From Methylotenera_A sp036676175 (GTDB lineage: Bacteria > Pseudomonadota > Gammaproteobacteria > Burkholderiales > Methylophilaceae), in NCBI GenBank assembly GCA_036676175.1, contig JAKFDL010000106.1, positions 1 to 43,824 on the forward strand: DNA of 43,824 nt, written 5' to 3'. The translations under genes were made by a program, and so were the position numbers. The notes under the pieces were generated by a model. It ran no database searches. It worked only from the letters and a program-made list of their open reading frames with translations, and was not told where the DNA came from. Numbering within the stretch: position 1 is the stretch's first letter; every line of letters starts with the position of its first letter. Below are positions 16,103 through 24,389 of this stretch, piece after piece.

Positions 16103-17008
16103 ATGACATTAGTGGAGCTTAAATTTCTTGTTGCTGTTGCACAAGAGCGCAATTTTAGACGCGCGGCTGAAAAATGTTATGTGACACAACCAGCCTTAAG
16201 TTTAGGCATTAAAAAACTAGAAGAAGAGCTTAAAATTATTATTTTTGAGCGTAGCCGTACCGAGGTTAAACTAACAGAAATAGGTGAACAAATTGTAGAG
16301 CAGGCTTCAAAAGTGTTGGAAGAGGCGGCACTGATTAAACAATTGGCTGAATCTGGCAAGAATCAACTGGTTGGCACCTTAAAGCTGGGATTGATTCACT
16401 CGATAGGCCCGTATTTATTGCCAGAAATAATTCCGATACTGCGGAAAACAGCACCGGATATGCCATTGGAAGTGGAGGAAAATTTAACCGCAAATTTAGA
16501 AGCGCAATTGCGTAATGGCGTAATAGATGCGGCCATTATTGCGTTGCCATTTAATGTGCCTGGGCTGCAGTATCGAGCTTTATATGACGAGGAGTTTGAT
16601 GTGGTGGTGCCTAGCCATCATCATTGGGCAATGCGCAAACATATCAAGCCGGAAGAGCTATCAGATGAAAAAGTATTGCTATTAAATAGTGGCCATTGTT
16701 TTAGCAATCAAGTTACGCAGGCCTGTCCAGAGTTGTCGCGTAAAGGAGAGGTTTTGCAGGGTAACTCATTAGAAACCATCCGCAATATGGTGGCGTCTAA
16801 CCTGGGGATTACGGTTTTACCATGCTCGGCGACTGCGGAGCGTTATAACAATCCCCTAATTAAGGTGATTCCATTTATTGCGCCAGCACCTATCAGGCGT
16901 ATCGCCATTGCCTGGCGTAAAAGTTTTGTGCGTTTAGAAGCAGTAGATAAAATTGCCGAGGCGATTAAAGCGATAGACTCTGGATACATGAAAGTAGTAA
17001 ATCAATAA
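16103..17008 (+). CDS. oxyR: Hydrogen peroxide-inducible regulator OxyR
   Basis: LysR-type regulator of peroxide defence (301 residues). The N-terminal winged helix-turn-helix (residues 1-60: FRRAAEKCYVTQPALSLGIKKLE) is followed by the ligand-sensing domain. The redox pair is exactly conserved, Cys199 and Cys208 (GHCFSNQVTQAC), with the same numbering as Escherichia coli OxyR, as is the SLETIRNMVASNLGITVLP stretch. It is divergent from katG, its probable target, across a 340-base gap rich in inverted repeats. Confidence 0.95.
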   Translation: MTLVELKFLVAVAQERNFRRAAEKCYVTQPALSLGIKKLEEELKIIIFERSRTEVKLTEIGEQIVEQASKVLEEAALIKQLAESGKNQLVGTLKLGLIHSIGPYLLPEIIPILRKTAPDMPLEVEENLTANLEAQLRNGVIDAAIIALPFNVPGLQYRALYDEEFDVVVPSHHHWAMRKHIKPEELSDEKVLLLNSGHCFSNQVTQACPELSRKGEVLQGNSLETIRNMVASNLGITVLPCSATAERYNNPLIKVIPFIAPAPIRRIAIAWRKSFVRLEAVDKIAEAIKAIDSGYMKVVNQ

Positions 17009-17026
17009 ATCCAGATACAAGAAATT

Positions 17027-17053
17027 AAAAAAGGCGCAAAAAGCGCCTTTTTT
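17027..17053. terminator. Bidirectional terminator between oxyR and pqqA
   Basis: AAAAAAGGCGC (17027-17037) pairs perfectly with GCGCCTTTTTT (17043-17053) across a five-base loop. It gives T-runs in both directions, serving converging oxyR and pqqA transcripts. Confidence 0.88.
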
Positions 17054-17057
17054 AATA

Positions 17058-17075
17058 AGAACAATTACTTGTTCT
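17058..17075 (-). other. Hairpin immediately after pqqA
   Basis: AGAACAA-TTAC-TTGTTCT, a perfect 7-bp stem with a four-base loop, two bases past the pqqA stop. It may stabilise the short pqqA message; the terminator lies just beyond it. Confidence 0.45.
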
Positions 17076-17077
17076 AC

Positions 17078-17149
17078 TTATTTATTCATAACGTACATTG
17101 TCACTTCGAAACCGAAACGCATTTCAGTAGCAGCTGGTGTTGTCCACAT
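17078..17149 (-). CDS. pqqA: PqqA precursor peptide of pyrroloquinoline quinone
   Basis: A 23-codon frame on the minus strand with a strong AGGAGAA ribosome-binding site. It begins MWTTPAATEMRFGFEVTMY and ends in MNK. The E-V-T-M-Y segment contains the conserved Glu and Tyr that PqqE crosslinks and that become the PQQ skeleton. PQQ is the cofactor of methanol dehydrogenases in methylotrophs. pqqB, C, D and E are not adjacent: the gene has its own promoter and is bounded by a terminator, so it is a stand-alone copy. Whether other copies exist cannot be seen here. Confidence 0.93.
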   Translation of the reverse strand: MWTTPAATEMRFGFEVTMYVMNK

Positions 17150-17197
17150 GGTAGTTCTCCTATAAAGTTAACAATGACTACACAATCTATGACTCCC

Positions 17198-17227
17198 ATA
17201 GTACAGATTTATTAAAAGTAAAGTCTA
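17198..17227 (-). promoter_or_regulatory. Probable pqqA promoter
   Basis: On the minus strand TAGACT (17222-17227) and TACTAT (17198-17203) are spaced by 18 bp, about 50 bases before pqqA. They match the sigma-70 consensus at 4 of 6 and 5 of 6 positions. Confidence 0.45.
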
Positions 17228-17244
17228 TGTGTTGTTATTAATAG

Positions 17245-17267
17245 AGGCTAATGAAAATCATTAGCCT
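17245..17267 (-). terminator. Hairpin after the zinc-ribbon/DUF3426 gene
   Basis: AGGCTAATGA-AAA-TCATTAGCCT is a perfect 10-bp stem, 13 bases past the stop. There is no T-run on the minus strand, so it may be a weak terminator or a 3'-end stabiliser. Confidence 0.45.
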
Positions 17268-17279
17268 GTTCATAAAAAA

Positions 17280-18233
17280 CTAATAAACCAGCAACAAGCG
17301 ATAGCCAGCCACTGCTAAATCTTTTACATTAATCGCTAAATTCACTCTGATTTCTTCACGCGCACTTAAGCCAGCAGCAACATTGATATTGGACTTCAAG
17401 TATTCGTTGGGCTTAATCATTTTTCTTAATACGGGCTGATCATCGGTTGCTGTGAGTGTGAGTTCAATATTTGGAAAAGCTTGCGCGTAATTAGCTTTGT
17501 TAATGAGTAAGCTAGTAAACCTAATGACATCTTGATAATGTTCGTCTTCTTGCATATCTGAGTCATCAATCGCAAGTAAATCTAGATTTTTGGGTAAGGC
17601 GATTTCGCATTTAAGTACCGCACAAGCTTGCGTCAAAAGCGGTTTAAATTGTGGGTATTCCGCAGAAATTTGTGTCCGCATGCCATACACTGTTTGTAAC
17701 AACGCTAAAATCAATAGGAGTAGGCTGGTGGATATTAACCAACCGCTCATTTTAGTTTTAGGCTTGTTAAATCTTGCATCCGTAGTTAAATCTTCAATCA
17801 CTATTGGCGCATCTATCAATTCCGTATTGTAAGCGCTTGTTATCTTGGAAGACGAGGCTGTAGTGGAATCCTCAAAATAAGCGTTTTGATCGCTCGTTTG
17901 CTGAGATATCTCGAAAGGTGGTGAGGCCAGGTTTTGTAAACTAGGTACATTTTCTAATACGGTGCTTAGAACCACCTCTATTGGTTTTTCATCAGTAATT
18001 TGCGTCGCCCATACATCAGTTTCTTTGGATTGCTCAGGGCTTGGGATTGTATTTAGATTGGCCTGGTATTCAGCTGCACTATGAATATCGTCGGAGACTT
18101 CAGTCAGCCGGTTTTTTGCGTTAAAGACCTGGTTACAATTGCCGCACTGTACTTTGCCTTTATAGGCCTTAAGGTGGTCTGTAGTCAGCAAAAATTGTGT
18201 TTCGCAGGCGGGACAAGATGTAATAAAGTTCAT
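17280..18233 (-). CDS. Zinc-ribbon (MJ0042-type) and DUF3426 membrane protein
   Basis: A protein of 317 residues starting at the ATG at 18231-18233, which overlaps the prmA stop (ATGA). An N-terminal zinc ribbon, CPAC-x18-CGNC within about residues 6-32, is of the prokaryotic MJ0042 type. A low-complexity acidic stretch follows, then one transmembrane segment (about residues 165-185: WLISTSLLLLILALLQTVYG) and a C-terminal DUF3426 domain with predicted periplasmic beta structure. The molecular role is not known. The frame also extends nine codons upstream, but the coupled start fits better. It is the last gene of the dsbD-to-prmA run. Confidence 0.85.
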   Translation of the reverse strand: MNFITSCPACETQFLLTTDHLKAYKGKVQCGNCNQVFNAKNRLTEVSDDIHSAAEYQANLNTIPSPEQSKETDVWATQITDEKPIEVVLSTVLENVPSLQNLASPPFEISQQTSDQNAYFEDSTTASSSKITSAYNTELIDAPIVIEDLTTDARFNKPKTKMSGWLISTSLLLLILALLQTVYGMRTQISAEYPQFKPLLTQACAVLKCEIALPKNLDLLAIDDSDMQEDEHYQDVIRFTSLLINKANYAQAFPNIELTLTATDDQPVLRKMIKPNEYLKSNINVAAGLSAREEIRVNLAINVKDLAVAGYRLLLVY

Positions 18234-19147
18234 CGCTTGGTGCCTGTTAGCAATACCCATGCGTCTTTTTGTGTGGGGACATCCATATCAAACCATTCGC
18301 TGTAGCGTGTAATAAGCGCATCATTTTGTTCGATCAATATACCTGATAATGCCAATTGTCCGCCTGTTTTGCAATACTTAGCGAGTGCGGGTGCCAGCAC
18401 CATCAGTGCGCTAGACAAAATATTGGCCACAACTACATCAAATCCTTGGGCATCAAACATTTGGTGGTTAAAGCTATTAGCGTCATAGAAATCAACGTTG
18501 GTTTGGTTCTGCTTTGCATTAAGGTCGCTGGCAATAATAGCCTGTGCATCGATATCTACGCCCACAGCAGGCAATGCTCCCAGTTTTTTTGCCGCAATCG
18601 CCAAAATACCGGAGCCACAACCGTAATCTAAAACAGAACGATTCTGTAAGTTTTGTTGAGTGAGCCACTCTAAACATAAGCTGGTTGTGGGGTGGCTGCC
18701 AGTACCAAAAGCCAAACCCGGGTCTAGCACGATATTAATGGCGTTTGCATCCGGTGCATTATGCCAGCTTGGGACTATCCATAAATTATTGGTAATTTTA
18801 ATCGGGTCGAATTGTGCCTGTGTCGCACGCACCCAGTCTTGATCGGCAATAGTTTCAGTGCTGTACTTAAAACCGGTCATACCAGTTTCGGCCCATAAAG
18901 CATCAATAACCGCTGTCACATCTGTTGCTCCGTCGAACATGGCGGTCACGATATTCTGTTGCCAAATACCCGGCGGTGGATAGTATATGTCTTGACTGCT
19001 GGGTTCGCCAAAAATAGCTTGTTCTGCAGATGTTTCTGCATTGGCATCCTCAATGCTGGCTGAAAGCGCGCCAATATTCATAAGCGCGTCACTAATGGCG
19101 TCTGCGGTTTGTTCGGTCGCGTCTATTTTAAGTAATAGCCAAGCCAT
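18230..19147 (-). CDS. prmA: Ribosomal protein L11 methyltransferase PrmA
   Basis: SAM-dependent enzyme that trimethylates ribosomal protein L11. The 305 residues have an N-terminal substrate-recognition domain and a class I methyltransferase core with the PrmA signatures DPGLAFGTGSHPTT, LDYGCGSGILAIAA and VVANILS. Its ATG shares bases with the accC stop (TAATG), and its stop overlaps the next gene, so it is translated within one operon. Confidence 0.97.
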   Translation of the reverse strand: MAWLLLKIDATEQTADAISDALMNIGALSASIEDANAETSAEQAIFGEPSSQDIYYPPPGIWQQNIVTAMFDGATDVTAVIDALWAETGMTGFKYSTETIADQDWVRATQAQFDPIKITNNLWIVPSWHNAPDANAINIVLDPGLAFGTGSHPTTSLCLEWLTQQNLQNRSVLDYGCGSGILAIAAKKLGALPAVGVDIDAQAIIASDLNAKQNQTNVDFYDANSFNHQMFDAQGFDVVVANILSSALMVLAPALAKYCKTGGQLALSGILIEQNDALITRYSEWFDMDVPTQKDAWVLLTGTKR

Positions 19148-20499
19148 TACTTATTGTGGCCAATGCCTAACTTTTGTTCTAGATAGTGAATACTCGTTCC
19201 ACCCAAATGAAAGGCCGCATCCGCCATTAAATCTGCGTGTAGTGGAATATTGGTTTTGATGCCATCCACCATCATCTCAGAAAGTGCGATGCGCATACGC
19301 GCAATCGCCTGCTCTCGCGTAGCACCATGCGTAATGAGTTTGCCTATCATGGAGTCATAGTGCGGCGGTACTGTGTATCCAGAATAAACATGCGTATCAA
19401 TCCGTACACCAGGTCCGCCAGGCATATGGAATGTACTGATTTTGCCAGGAGAAGGCACAAAGTTGTACGGATCTTCTGCGTTAATGCGACATTCGATCGC
19501 GTGACCACGCAGCACTATATCTTTTTGACGGAACTTTAATTTTTCACCTGCAGCCACAAAAATTTGCTGTTGTACTAAGTCAAGCCCCGTAATCATTTCG
19601 GTTACCGTATGCTCTACTTGCAAACGGGTATTCATTTCGATGAAATAAAACTCGCCATTTTCATACAAAAACTCAAACGTACCTGCACCGCGATATTTAA
19701 TCTTACGGCATGCCTCGGCGCAGCGCTCACCTATCTTATCGCGCACTCTTGCGCTTAGTAACGGCGAAGGCGCTTCTTCAATAATTTTTTGATGACGACG
19801 TTGCATGGAGCAATCGCGGTCACCCAAAAATACGGCATTGCCATGTTGGTCGGCCAGTATTTGAATCTCGATATGGCGCGGATTTTCTAAAAACTTCTCC
19901 ATGTACACCATCGGGTTGCCAAATGCTGTTTGTGCCTCCGCCTTGGTCATGGCCACTGCGTTAATTAACGCTGCCTCAGTATGTACGACGCGCATGCCAC
20001 GTCCGCCACCACCACCAGCAGCTTTAATAATTACTGGATAGCCTACGCGTTTTGCTGTTTTAATAATTTCTGCAGGGTCATCTGGTAATGCACCTTCTGA
20101 GCCTGGTACACAAGGTACACCAGCCTTTTTCATTGCATCTTTGGCTGAAACCTTATCGCCCATGAGGCGAATGGTTTCTGCTTTTGGGCCAATAAACACA
20201 AAACCGCTTTGTTCTACCCGTTCAGCAAAGTCAGCATTTTCAGATAAAAATCCGTAGCCAGGGTGAATCGCTTGTGCATCTGTCACTTCCGCTGCACTAA
20301 TAACAGCGGGGATATTCAAATAACTTAAAGTAGAAGCTGCGGGACCAATGCAAACAGATTCATCAGCCAGTTTGACGTATTTAGCTTCTTTATCGGCCTC
20401 AGAATGTACAGCAACGGTTTTAATGCCCAACTCGCGGCAGGCACGTTGTACCCTAAGCGCAATCTCGCCTCTATTGGCGATGAGTATTTTTTCAAACAT
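19147..20499 (-). CDS. accC: Acetyl-CoA carboxylase biotin carboxylase subunit
   Basis: ATP-grasp enzyme that carboxylates the biotin on AccB, the first half-reaction of acetyl-CoA carboxylase in fatty-acid synthesis. The 450 residues begin MFEKILIANRGEIALRV. They contain the glycine-rich ATP lid KAAGGGGGRGMRVV and the catalytic stretch FIEMNTRLQVEHTVTE. It lies three bases after accB in the conserved accBC pair. Confidence 0.98.
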   Translation of the reverse strand: MFEKILIANRGEIALRVQRACRELGIKTVAVHSEADKEAKYVKLADESVCIGPAASTLSYLNIPAVISAAEVTDAQAIHPGYGFLSENADFAERVEQSGFVFIGPKAETIRLMGDKVSAKDAMKKAGVPCVPGSEGALPDDPAEIIKTAKRVGYPVIIKAAGGGGGRGMRVVHTEAALINAVAMTKAEAQTAFGNPMVYMEKFLENPRHIEIQILADQHGNAVFLGDRDCSMQRRHQKIIEEAPSPLLSARVRDKIGERCAEACRKIKYRGAGTFEFLYENGEFYFIEMNTRLQVEHTVTEMITGLDLVQQQIFVAAGEKLKFRQKDIVLRGHAIECRINAEDPYNFVPSPGKISTFHMPGGPGVRIDTHVYSGYTVPPHYDSMIGKLITHGATREQAIARMRIALSEMMVDGIKTNIPLHADLMADAAFHLGGTSIHYLEQKLGIGHNK

Positions 20500-20501
20500 G
20501 C

Positions 20502-20960
20502 TTAGCCAATCACAAATAAAGGTTCGCCGTATTCAACCGGTTGGCCGTTTTCAACGAGTATTTTTTTAATTTCGCCAGCAAAGTCACACTCAATTTCGTT
20601 AAGCAGTTTCATGGCTTCAATGATGCATAAGGTATCGCCAACAGCTACTTTGCTACCAACATCCACAAAGGCTTTGGCATCGGGCGACGATGAGCGATAG
20701 AAAGTACCGACCATGGGCGATTTCACGACATGGCCTTCCACCTCGGCTACGACAGGCGCGGTGGCAACTGGCACGGGCGTACCGTGGCTAGCAGGCATCG
20801 GCGTAGCTTGTGGTGCGGCCATATAATGTGTAACAGGCGCAGCACTCGGCATTAAGGCACGGCTAATGCGTACTTTTTCTTCACCTTCTGTGAGTTCCAG
20901 CTCAGAAATGCCGGATTCTTCGACCAAATCAATGAGTTTTTTAAGTTTACGTAAGTCCAT
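20502..20960 (-). CDS. accB: Biotin carboxyl carrier protein of acetyl-CoA carboxylase
   Basis: A 152-residue carrier. It has an N-terminal helical segment (MDLRKLKKLIDLVEESGI), a proline/alanine-rich linker (about residues 38-75) and a C-terminal biotinyl domain (78-152). Biotin attaches to Lys118 in EAMKLLNE, a mild variant of the usual EAMKMMNE. It is directly followed by accC. Confidence 0.97.
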   Translation of the reverse strand: MDLRKLKKLIDLVEESGISELELTEGEEKVRISRALMPSAAPVTHYMAAPQATPMPASHGTPVPVATAPVVAEVEGHVVKSPMVGTFYRSSSPDAKAFVDVGSKVAVGDTLCIIEAMKLLNEIECDFAGEIKKILVENGQPVEYGEPLFVIG

Positions 20961-20981
20961 AATAACCTCTATAGTATTTAA

Positions 20982-21431
20982 TTATTGGTTAAATTTATTA
21001 ATTGCAAATTGCAGCGCTGCGTTGTAACCCTCGGCCCCCAAGCCGCTGATGACACCCACTGCAATATCACTAAAAAAAGAATGATGCCTAAAGCTTTCGC
21101 GTGCATAGACGTTAGATAAATGCACCTCGATAAATGGAATGTTCACGGCAGAAATAGCGTCGCGAATAGAGACTGAAGTATGTGTAAAAGCAGCAGGGTT
21201 GATAATTATAAAATCCACTTTATTGACGGCTAAAGACTGGATTTTAGCGACAATTTCCGCCTCAGCATTGCTCTGGTATGCTTCCAACGTAATGCCGGCT
21301 TGCTTAGCTTGCACGAGTAAACTATCGTTAATATCTGCTAGCGTCGCGTTGCCGTAATGCGCAGGTTCCCGCACGCCAAGCAAGTTTAAGTTGGGCCCAT
21401 GCAACACTAATACCGATTTAATGGCCAACAC
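20982..21431 (-). CDS. aroQ: Type II 3-dehydroquinate dehydratase
   Basis: Catalyses 3-dehydroquinate to 3-dehydroshikimate in the shikimate pathway. The 149 residues include LVLHGPNLNLLGVREPAHYG (with the catalytic Tyr), INPAAFTHTSVSIRDAI and EVHLSNVYARESFRHHS (with the catalytic His). The QSN segment continues AEAE instead of the common HEGE, also tolerated in the family. There is no ATG at the N-terminus: starts are GTG (21429-21431) or the next codon TTG, with AAGGGG upstream placed better for the TTG. It is first of the aroQ-accB-accC-prmA group. Confidence 0.96.
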   Translation of the reverse strand: MLAIKSVLVLHGPNLNLLGVREPAHYGNATLADINDSLLVQAKQAGITLEAYQSNAEAEIVAKIQSLAVNKVDFIIINPAAFTHTSVSIRDAISAVNIPFIEVHLSNVYARESFRHHSFFSDIAVGVISGLGAEGYNAALQFAINKFNQ

Positions 21432-21605
21432 AAACCCCTTTGACTTGCCTTTTTATATGTTTTTTGTACAACCGCATAAATGCAAGTTTGCCGAAGTTGT
21501 GTGTTTTTGTCTAGCGGATTCGCTGAAATTAAGCGAAGTTATGCTGTAAACAAGCCTTAAGTATTTGAATACAAAGCTAAACTATTTTGCAGTAAGTATT
21601 TTAGT

Positions 21606-22157
21606 TTATTTTGTGGTGAGAGTGGCTAAAGTTTTTTCTAACAGGGCTTTACTAACGCGGCCAAAGTAAGTTTTGGCCACGCTGCCATCGGCTTGAATAA
21701 TAACGGTAAATGGCAATACACTTTTATCATTGCCCAAATTGCTGGCGATTTCCATGCCTTGCATCTCAGCTGCAAATAGCGGATAGCTTACTTTAGTTTC
21801 TTTCACAAAGTCACTAATCGCCGCTACATCGTCTACTGCTACACCCAATACCACTACATTTTTATCCTTGTTGGCATCGTGAAGTGCCGAAAGTTCTGGC
21901 ATTTCTTCGCGACACGGCTCGCACCAAGTTGCCCAAAAATTCAGCACCACTATTTTACCAGCATATTGCTGCAAGCTTTGCGGTTTACCATTTTCGTCAG
22001 GGAATGTCGCGGCAAATAATGGTTGGGTAGATTTACCGTTGCCATGCCTACTATACTCGCTGTTAAAAAAATATTGAAAACCAAAGCCAATCGAGGCTAT
22101 TAAAATCAGTGAAATGATGATGCCATTAATTTTGTTAGGTGTTAATTTATTAGTCAT
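21606..22157 (-). CDS. TlpA-family thioredoxin-like protein
   Basis: A 183-residue membrane-anchored thiol-disulfide protein. It has one N-terminal hydrophobic helix (about 11-30) and then a periplasmic thioredoxin fold with active site WATWCEPC (Cys79, Cys82). The family (TlpA/ResA/DsbE) reduces disulfides, for example in cytochrome c maturation. Its ATG overlaps the dsbD stop (TAATG), so it is translated with DsbD, the likely electron supplier. Confidence 0.92.
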   Translation of the reverse strand: MTNKLTPNKINGIIISLILIASIGFGFQYFFNSEYSRHGNGKSTQPLFAATFPDENGKPQSLQQYAGKIVVLNFWATWCEPCREEMPELSALHDANKDKNVVVLGVAVDDVAAISDFVKETKVSYPLFAAEMQGMEIASNLGNDKSVLPFTVIIQADGSVAKTYFGRVSKALLEKTLATLTTK

Positions 22158-23848
22158 TATGGCGTTACCTGATTATTAAATACTTTTTTCAATATTTTTG
22201 TAAAGTCTTCCGCATTTTTATAGCCGATGACACGTGTTTGAATTTCATTACCTGCTGCATCAAAAAAGATGATGCCTGGCGGACCAAATAGATTAAAGCG
22301 CTTCAGTAGTGCTTGGTCATCCACATTGTTTTCGGTAACATCAGCCTGCAATAGCACCACATTTTGAAGTGCAATTTGTACTCGTTTGTCGCTAAAAGTG
22401 AATTTTTCCATTTCTTTGCATGAGGTGCACCAATCAGCATAAAAATCGAGCATCACGGTTTTACCATTGGCGCTTAAAACAGCAGCATCTAGCTCAGCGA
22501 CACTTTTAACCCGCTGAAAAGGCAGGTGCGATGTGGCTTCTAGGCCAAGTACTTTGCCTAAAACTTTATCAGCTGGCTGGGTAATAGCGTTTGGTAATAT
22601 TGGCCATACAAGATAGGCAGCCATCGCCAGCATTAGCACACCGAACAGGTTGCGCACTACGGTCATCCAAGCGCCAGCTTTAGGCAACAGGCTACCAGCC
22701 GACGCGCCAATCAGTAATAGCGGGACTCCCATGCCAATCGCGAGTGCGAATAAACCAACACCACCCAGCAACACATTATGCGTTTGGCCGATGTAAATTA
22801 AGGCGCCCGCCAAAGGCGCAGCCACACAAGGGCTGACGATTAGCGCAGAAATGACGCCCATGATAAATACGCCTAAAAATTCGCCACCTTTGAGTTTTTG
22901 ACTAATACCTAAAATTTTGTTTTCAAGCACACTGGGTAATTTAAGCTCATAAAAGCCAAACATGGAGAACGCTAACGCCACAAATAATAATGCTGTAAGC
23001 CCTAATATATAGGGGCTTTGCAGGCTTTGCGAAATTAAACTACCAGAAAGCCCTGCCGCTACGCCTGCCAAGGTGTAACTAAGCGCCATGCCTAATACAT
23101 AAGCCACCGATAGGCCAAACGCATGCAGCTTGGAAGGCCTGTGATTATTTTGGGCTTGTTTGCTTTGACTACCAACGATAATACTGGATAAAATAGGAAT
23201 CATTGGCAACACACAAGGCGTGAATGACAGCAACAAGCCCGCTACAAAAAAGCCTGCAATCACCAGCCATAAACTACCGCTTTTAAGGGCAGTAGTGGTT
23301 GAGTCATTATTACTCCCACTCTGCTTTGTAACCGCATCGCCAGCAGCCGTGCCAGCATTGTTTGCCAGCGAATCTTCGTTAAAGGCGATATCAAAGTCTT
23401 TGGTTTGCGGTGCGTAGCATAGACCTTTTTCGCTACAACCTTGATGACGGGCCTTAATTTTTACGTTGCTTGTAACATTGCTTAAAACAATATTTGCGGA
23501 AAAATCGTGGTGATACACCTCTTGCTTGCCAAAATTCGGGTCATCTTTCATGTCGCCTTTTGGCAGCTCGATATTGATAATTTTTGCAGTTGAATCTGAC
23601 GCTAATTGAAACTTAATACGCTCTTTATAAAGATAATAACCAGGTTCAATTTTAAAATTTGCACTTAAACTGTTGGCGTCCTTTTGCACAATGTCTAGCT
23701 TAAAGGCGACGTCGGGCGATAAAAACTCTTCCTGTTCTATTGTGTCAGTAAATAAACTGGCACCTGTACTAGATTCAGCCGCATGCAACGTTTGCATGCC
23801 AACACTGGTCAATAAAATGATGAAAATAAGGTTTAAAATAAGTTTCAT
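22157..23848 (-). CDS. dsbD: Thiol:disulfide interchange protein DsbD
   Basis: Carries reducing electrons from cytoplasmic thioredoxin across the inner membrane. The 563 residues comprise a signal peptide (1-23), a periplasmic immunoglobulin-like domain with the CSEKGLC cysteine pair, an eight-helix membrane domain with the redox cysteines in SFTPCVLPMIPIL and IVSPCVAAPLAGAL, and a C-terminal thioredoxin-like domain with DWCTSC (Cys474, Cys477). It is first gene of a minus-strand run with tlpA and is divergent from fxsA; a Fur-like palindrome lies in the gap. Confidence 0.97.
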   Translation of the reverse strand: MKLILNLIFIILLTSVGMQTLHAAESSTGASLFTDTIEQEEFLSPDVAFKLDIVQKDANSLSANFKIEPGYYLYKERIKFQLASDSTAKIINIELPKGDMKDDPNFGKQEVYHHDFSANIVLSNVTSNVKIKARHQGCSEKGLCYAPQTKDFDIAFNEDSLANNAGTAAGDAVTKQSGSNNDSTTTALKSGSLWLVIAGFFVAGLLLSFTPCVLPMIPILSSIIVGSQSKQAQNNHRPSKLHAFGLSVAYVLGMALSYTLAGVAAGLSGSLISQSLQSPYILGLTALLFVALAFSMFGFYELKLPSVLENKILGISQKLKGGEFLGVFIMGVISALIVSPCVAAPLAGALIYIGQTHNVLLGGVGLFALAIGMGVPLLLIGASAGSLLPKAGAWMTVVRNLFGVLMLAMAAYLVWPILPNAITQPADKVLGKVLGLEATSHLPFQRVKSVAELDAAVLSANGKTVMLDFYADWCTSCKEMEKFTFSDKRVQIALQNVVLLQADVTENNVDDQALLKRFNLFGPPGIIFFDAAGNEIQTRVIGYKNAEDFTKILKKVFNNQVTP

Positions 23849-23888
23849 AAGTTTTTAGTTAATGTGCCTTAGCACACAAAAATAAGTT

Positions 23889-23905
23889 GCAATAATGATT
23901 ATTGC
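23889..23905. promoter_or_regulatory. Fur-like palindrome between dsbD and fxsA
   Basis: GCAATAAT-G-ATTATTGC is a perfect 17-bp palindrome. Its core AATAAT-G-ATTATT matches the 6-1-6 Fur pattern GATAAT-N-ATTATC at five of six positions per arm. It lies 40 bases upstream of dsbD and 55 upstream of fxsA. Confidence 0.45.
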
Positions 23906-23960
23906 CCCAATTGAGAGAATATATAGTCTAGAGAGTTCCTAGTAGAAAGAGATTTAAGTG

Positions 23961-24389
23961 ATGCGTTTTTTAATTATGATAATTTTACTCGCTTTTCCAT
24001 TTGTAGAGCTATTTCTGCTGATACAACTGGGCAACGAATATGGCTGGTGGTTGCTATTGTATTTAGTCGTAATTGGCTATTTGGGCTTACAACTCATTCG
24101 CGGCGAAAAATTACTCATTTCCGCCAAAATGATGCAAAGTTTATCATCTGGTGGTAATCCCATCAAAACCATCCTGGGTAGTGCGCGCAACATGGTGGCG
24201 GGTGTGCTGCTGATTATTCCTGGCATCATCACGGATATCATTGCGGTGATTTTATTGCTGATCCCAATCAGTAAGCCAGGTTTAGATAGCTCGACTAGTA
24301 ACCAATACCAACAATCAACGAATAGAAATGCCGCCAATGATGATGTGATTGAAGGCGAATACACTAAAATAGATGAAGATAATAAATAA
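23961..24389 (+). CDS. fxsA: FxsA family membrane protein
   Basis: A 142-residue inner-membrane protein of the FxsA family (suppressor of F-plasmid exclusion of phage T7; native role unclear). Hydrophobic segments are at about 4-25, 29-47 and 78-103, with the family features FVELFLLIQLG, GYWWLLL-like aromatics and GVLLIIPGIITDIIAV. I start at the ATG at 23961; the preceding GTG is also in frame. Its stop overlaps the next ATG (TAATG), so it is coupled with the reductase. Confidence 0.9.
   Translation: MRFLIMIILLAFPFVELFLLIQLGNEYGWWLLLYLVVIGYLGLQLIRGEKLLISAKMMQSLSSGGNPIKTILGSARNMVAGVLLIIPGIITDIIAVILLLIPISKPGLDSSTSNQYQQSTNRNAANDDVIEGEYTKIDEDNK

Noticed and set aside
21519..21537. TTCGCT-N7-AGCGAA repeat in the aroQ-tlpA gap as a terminator
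   Set aside because: Six-base stem, no T-run, and the two genes run in the same direction; no clear role.
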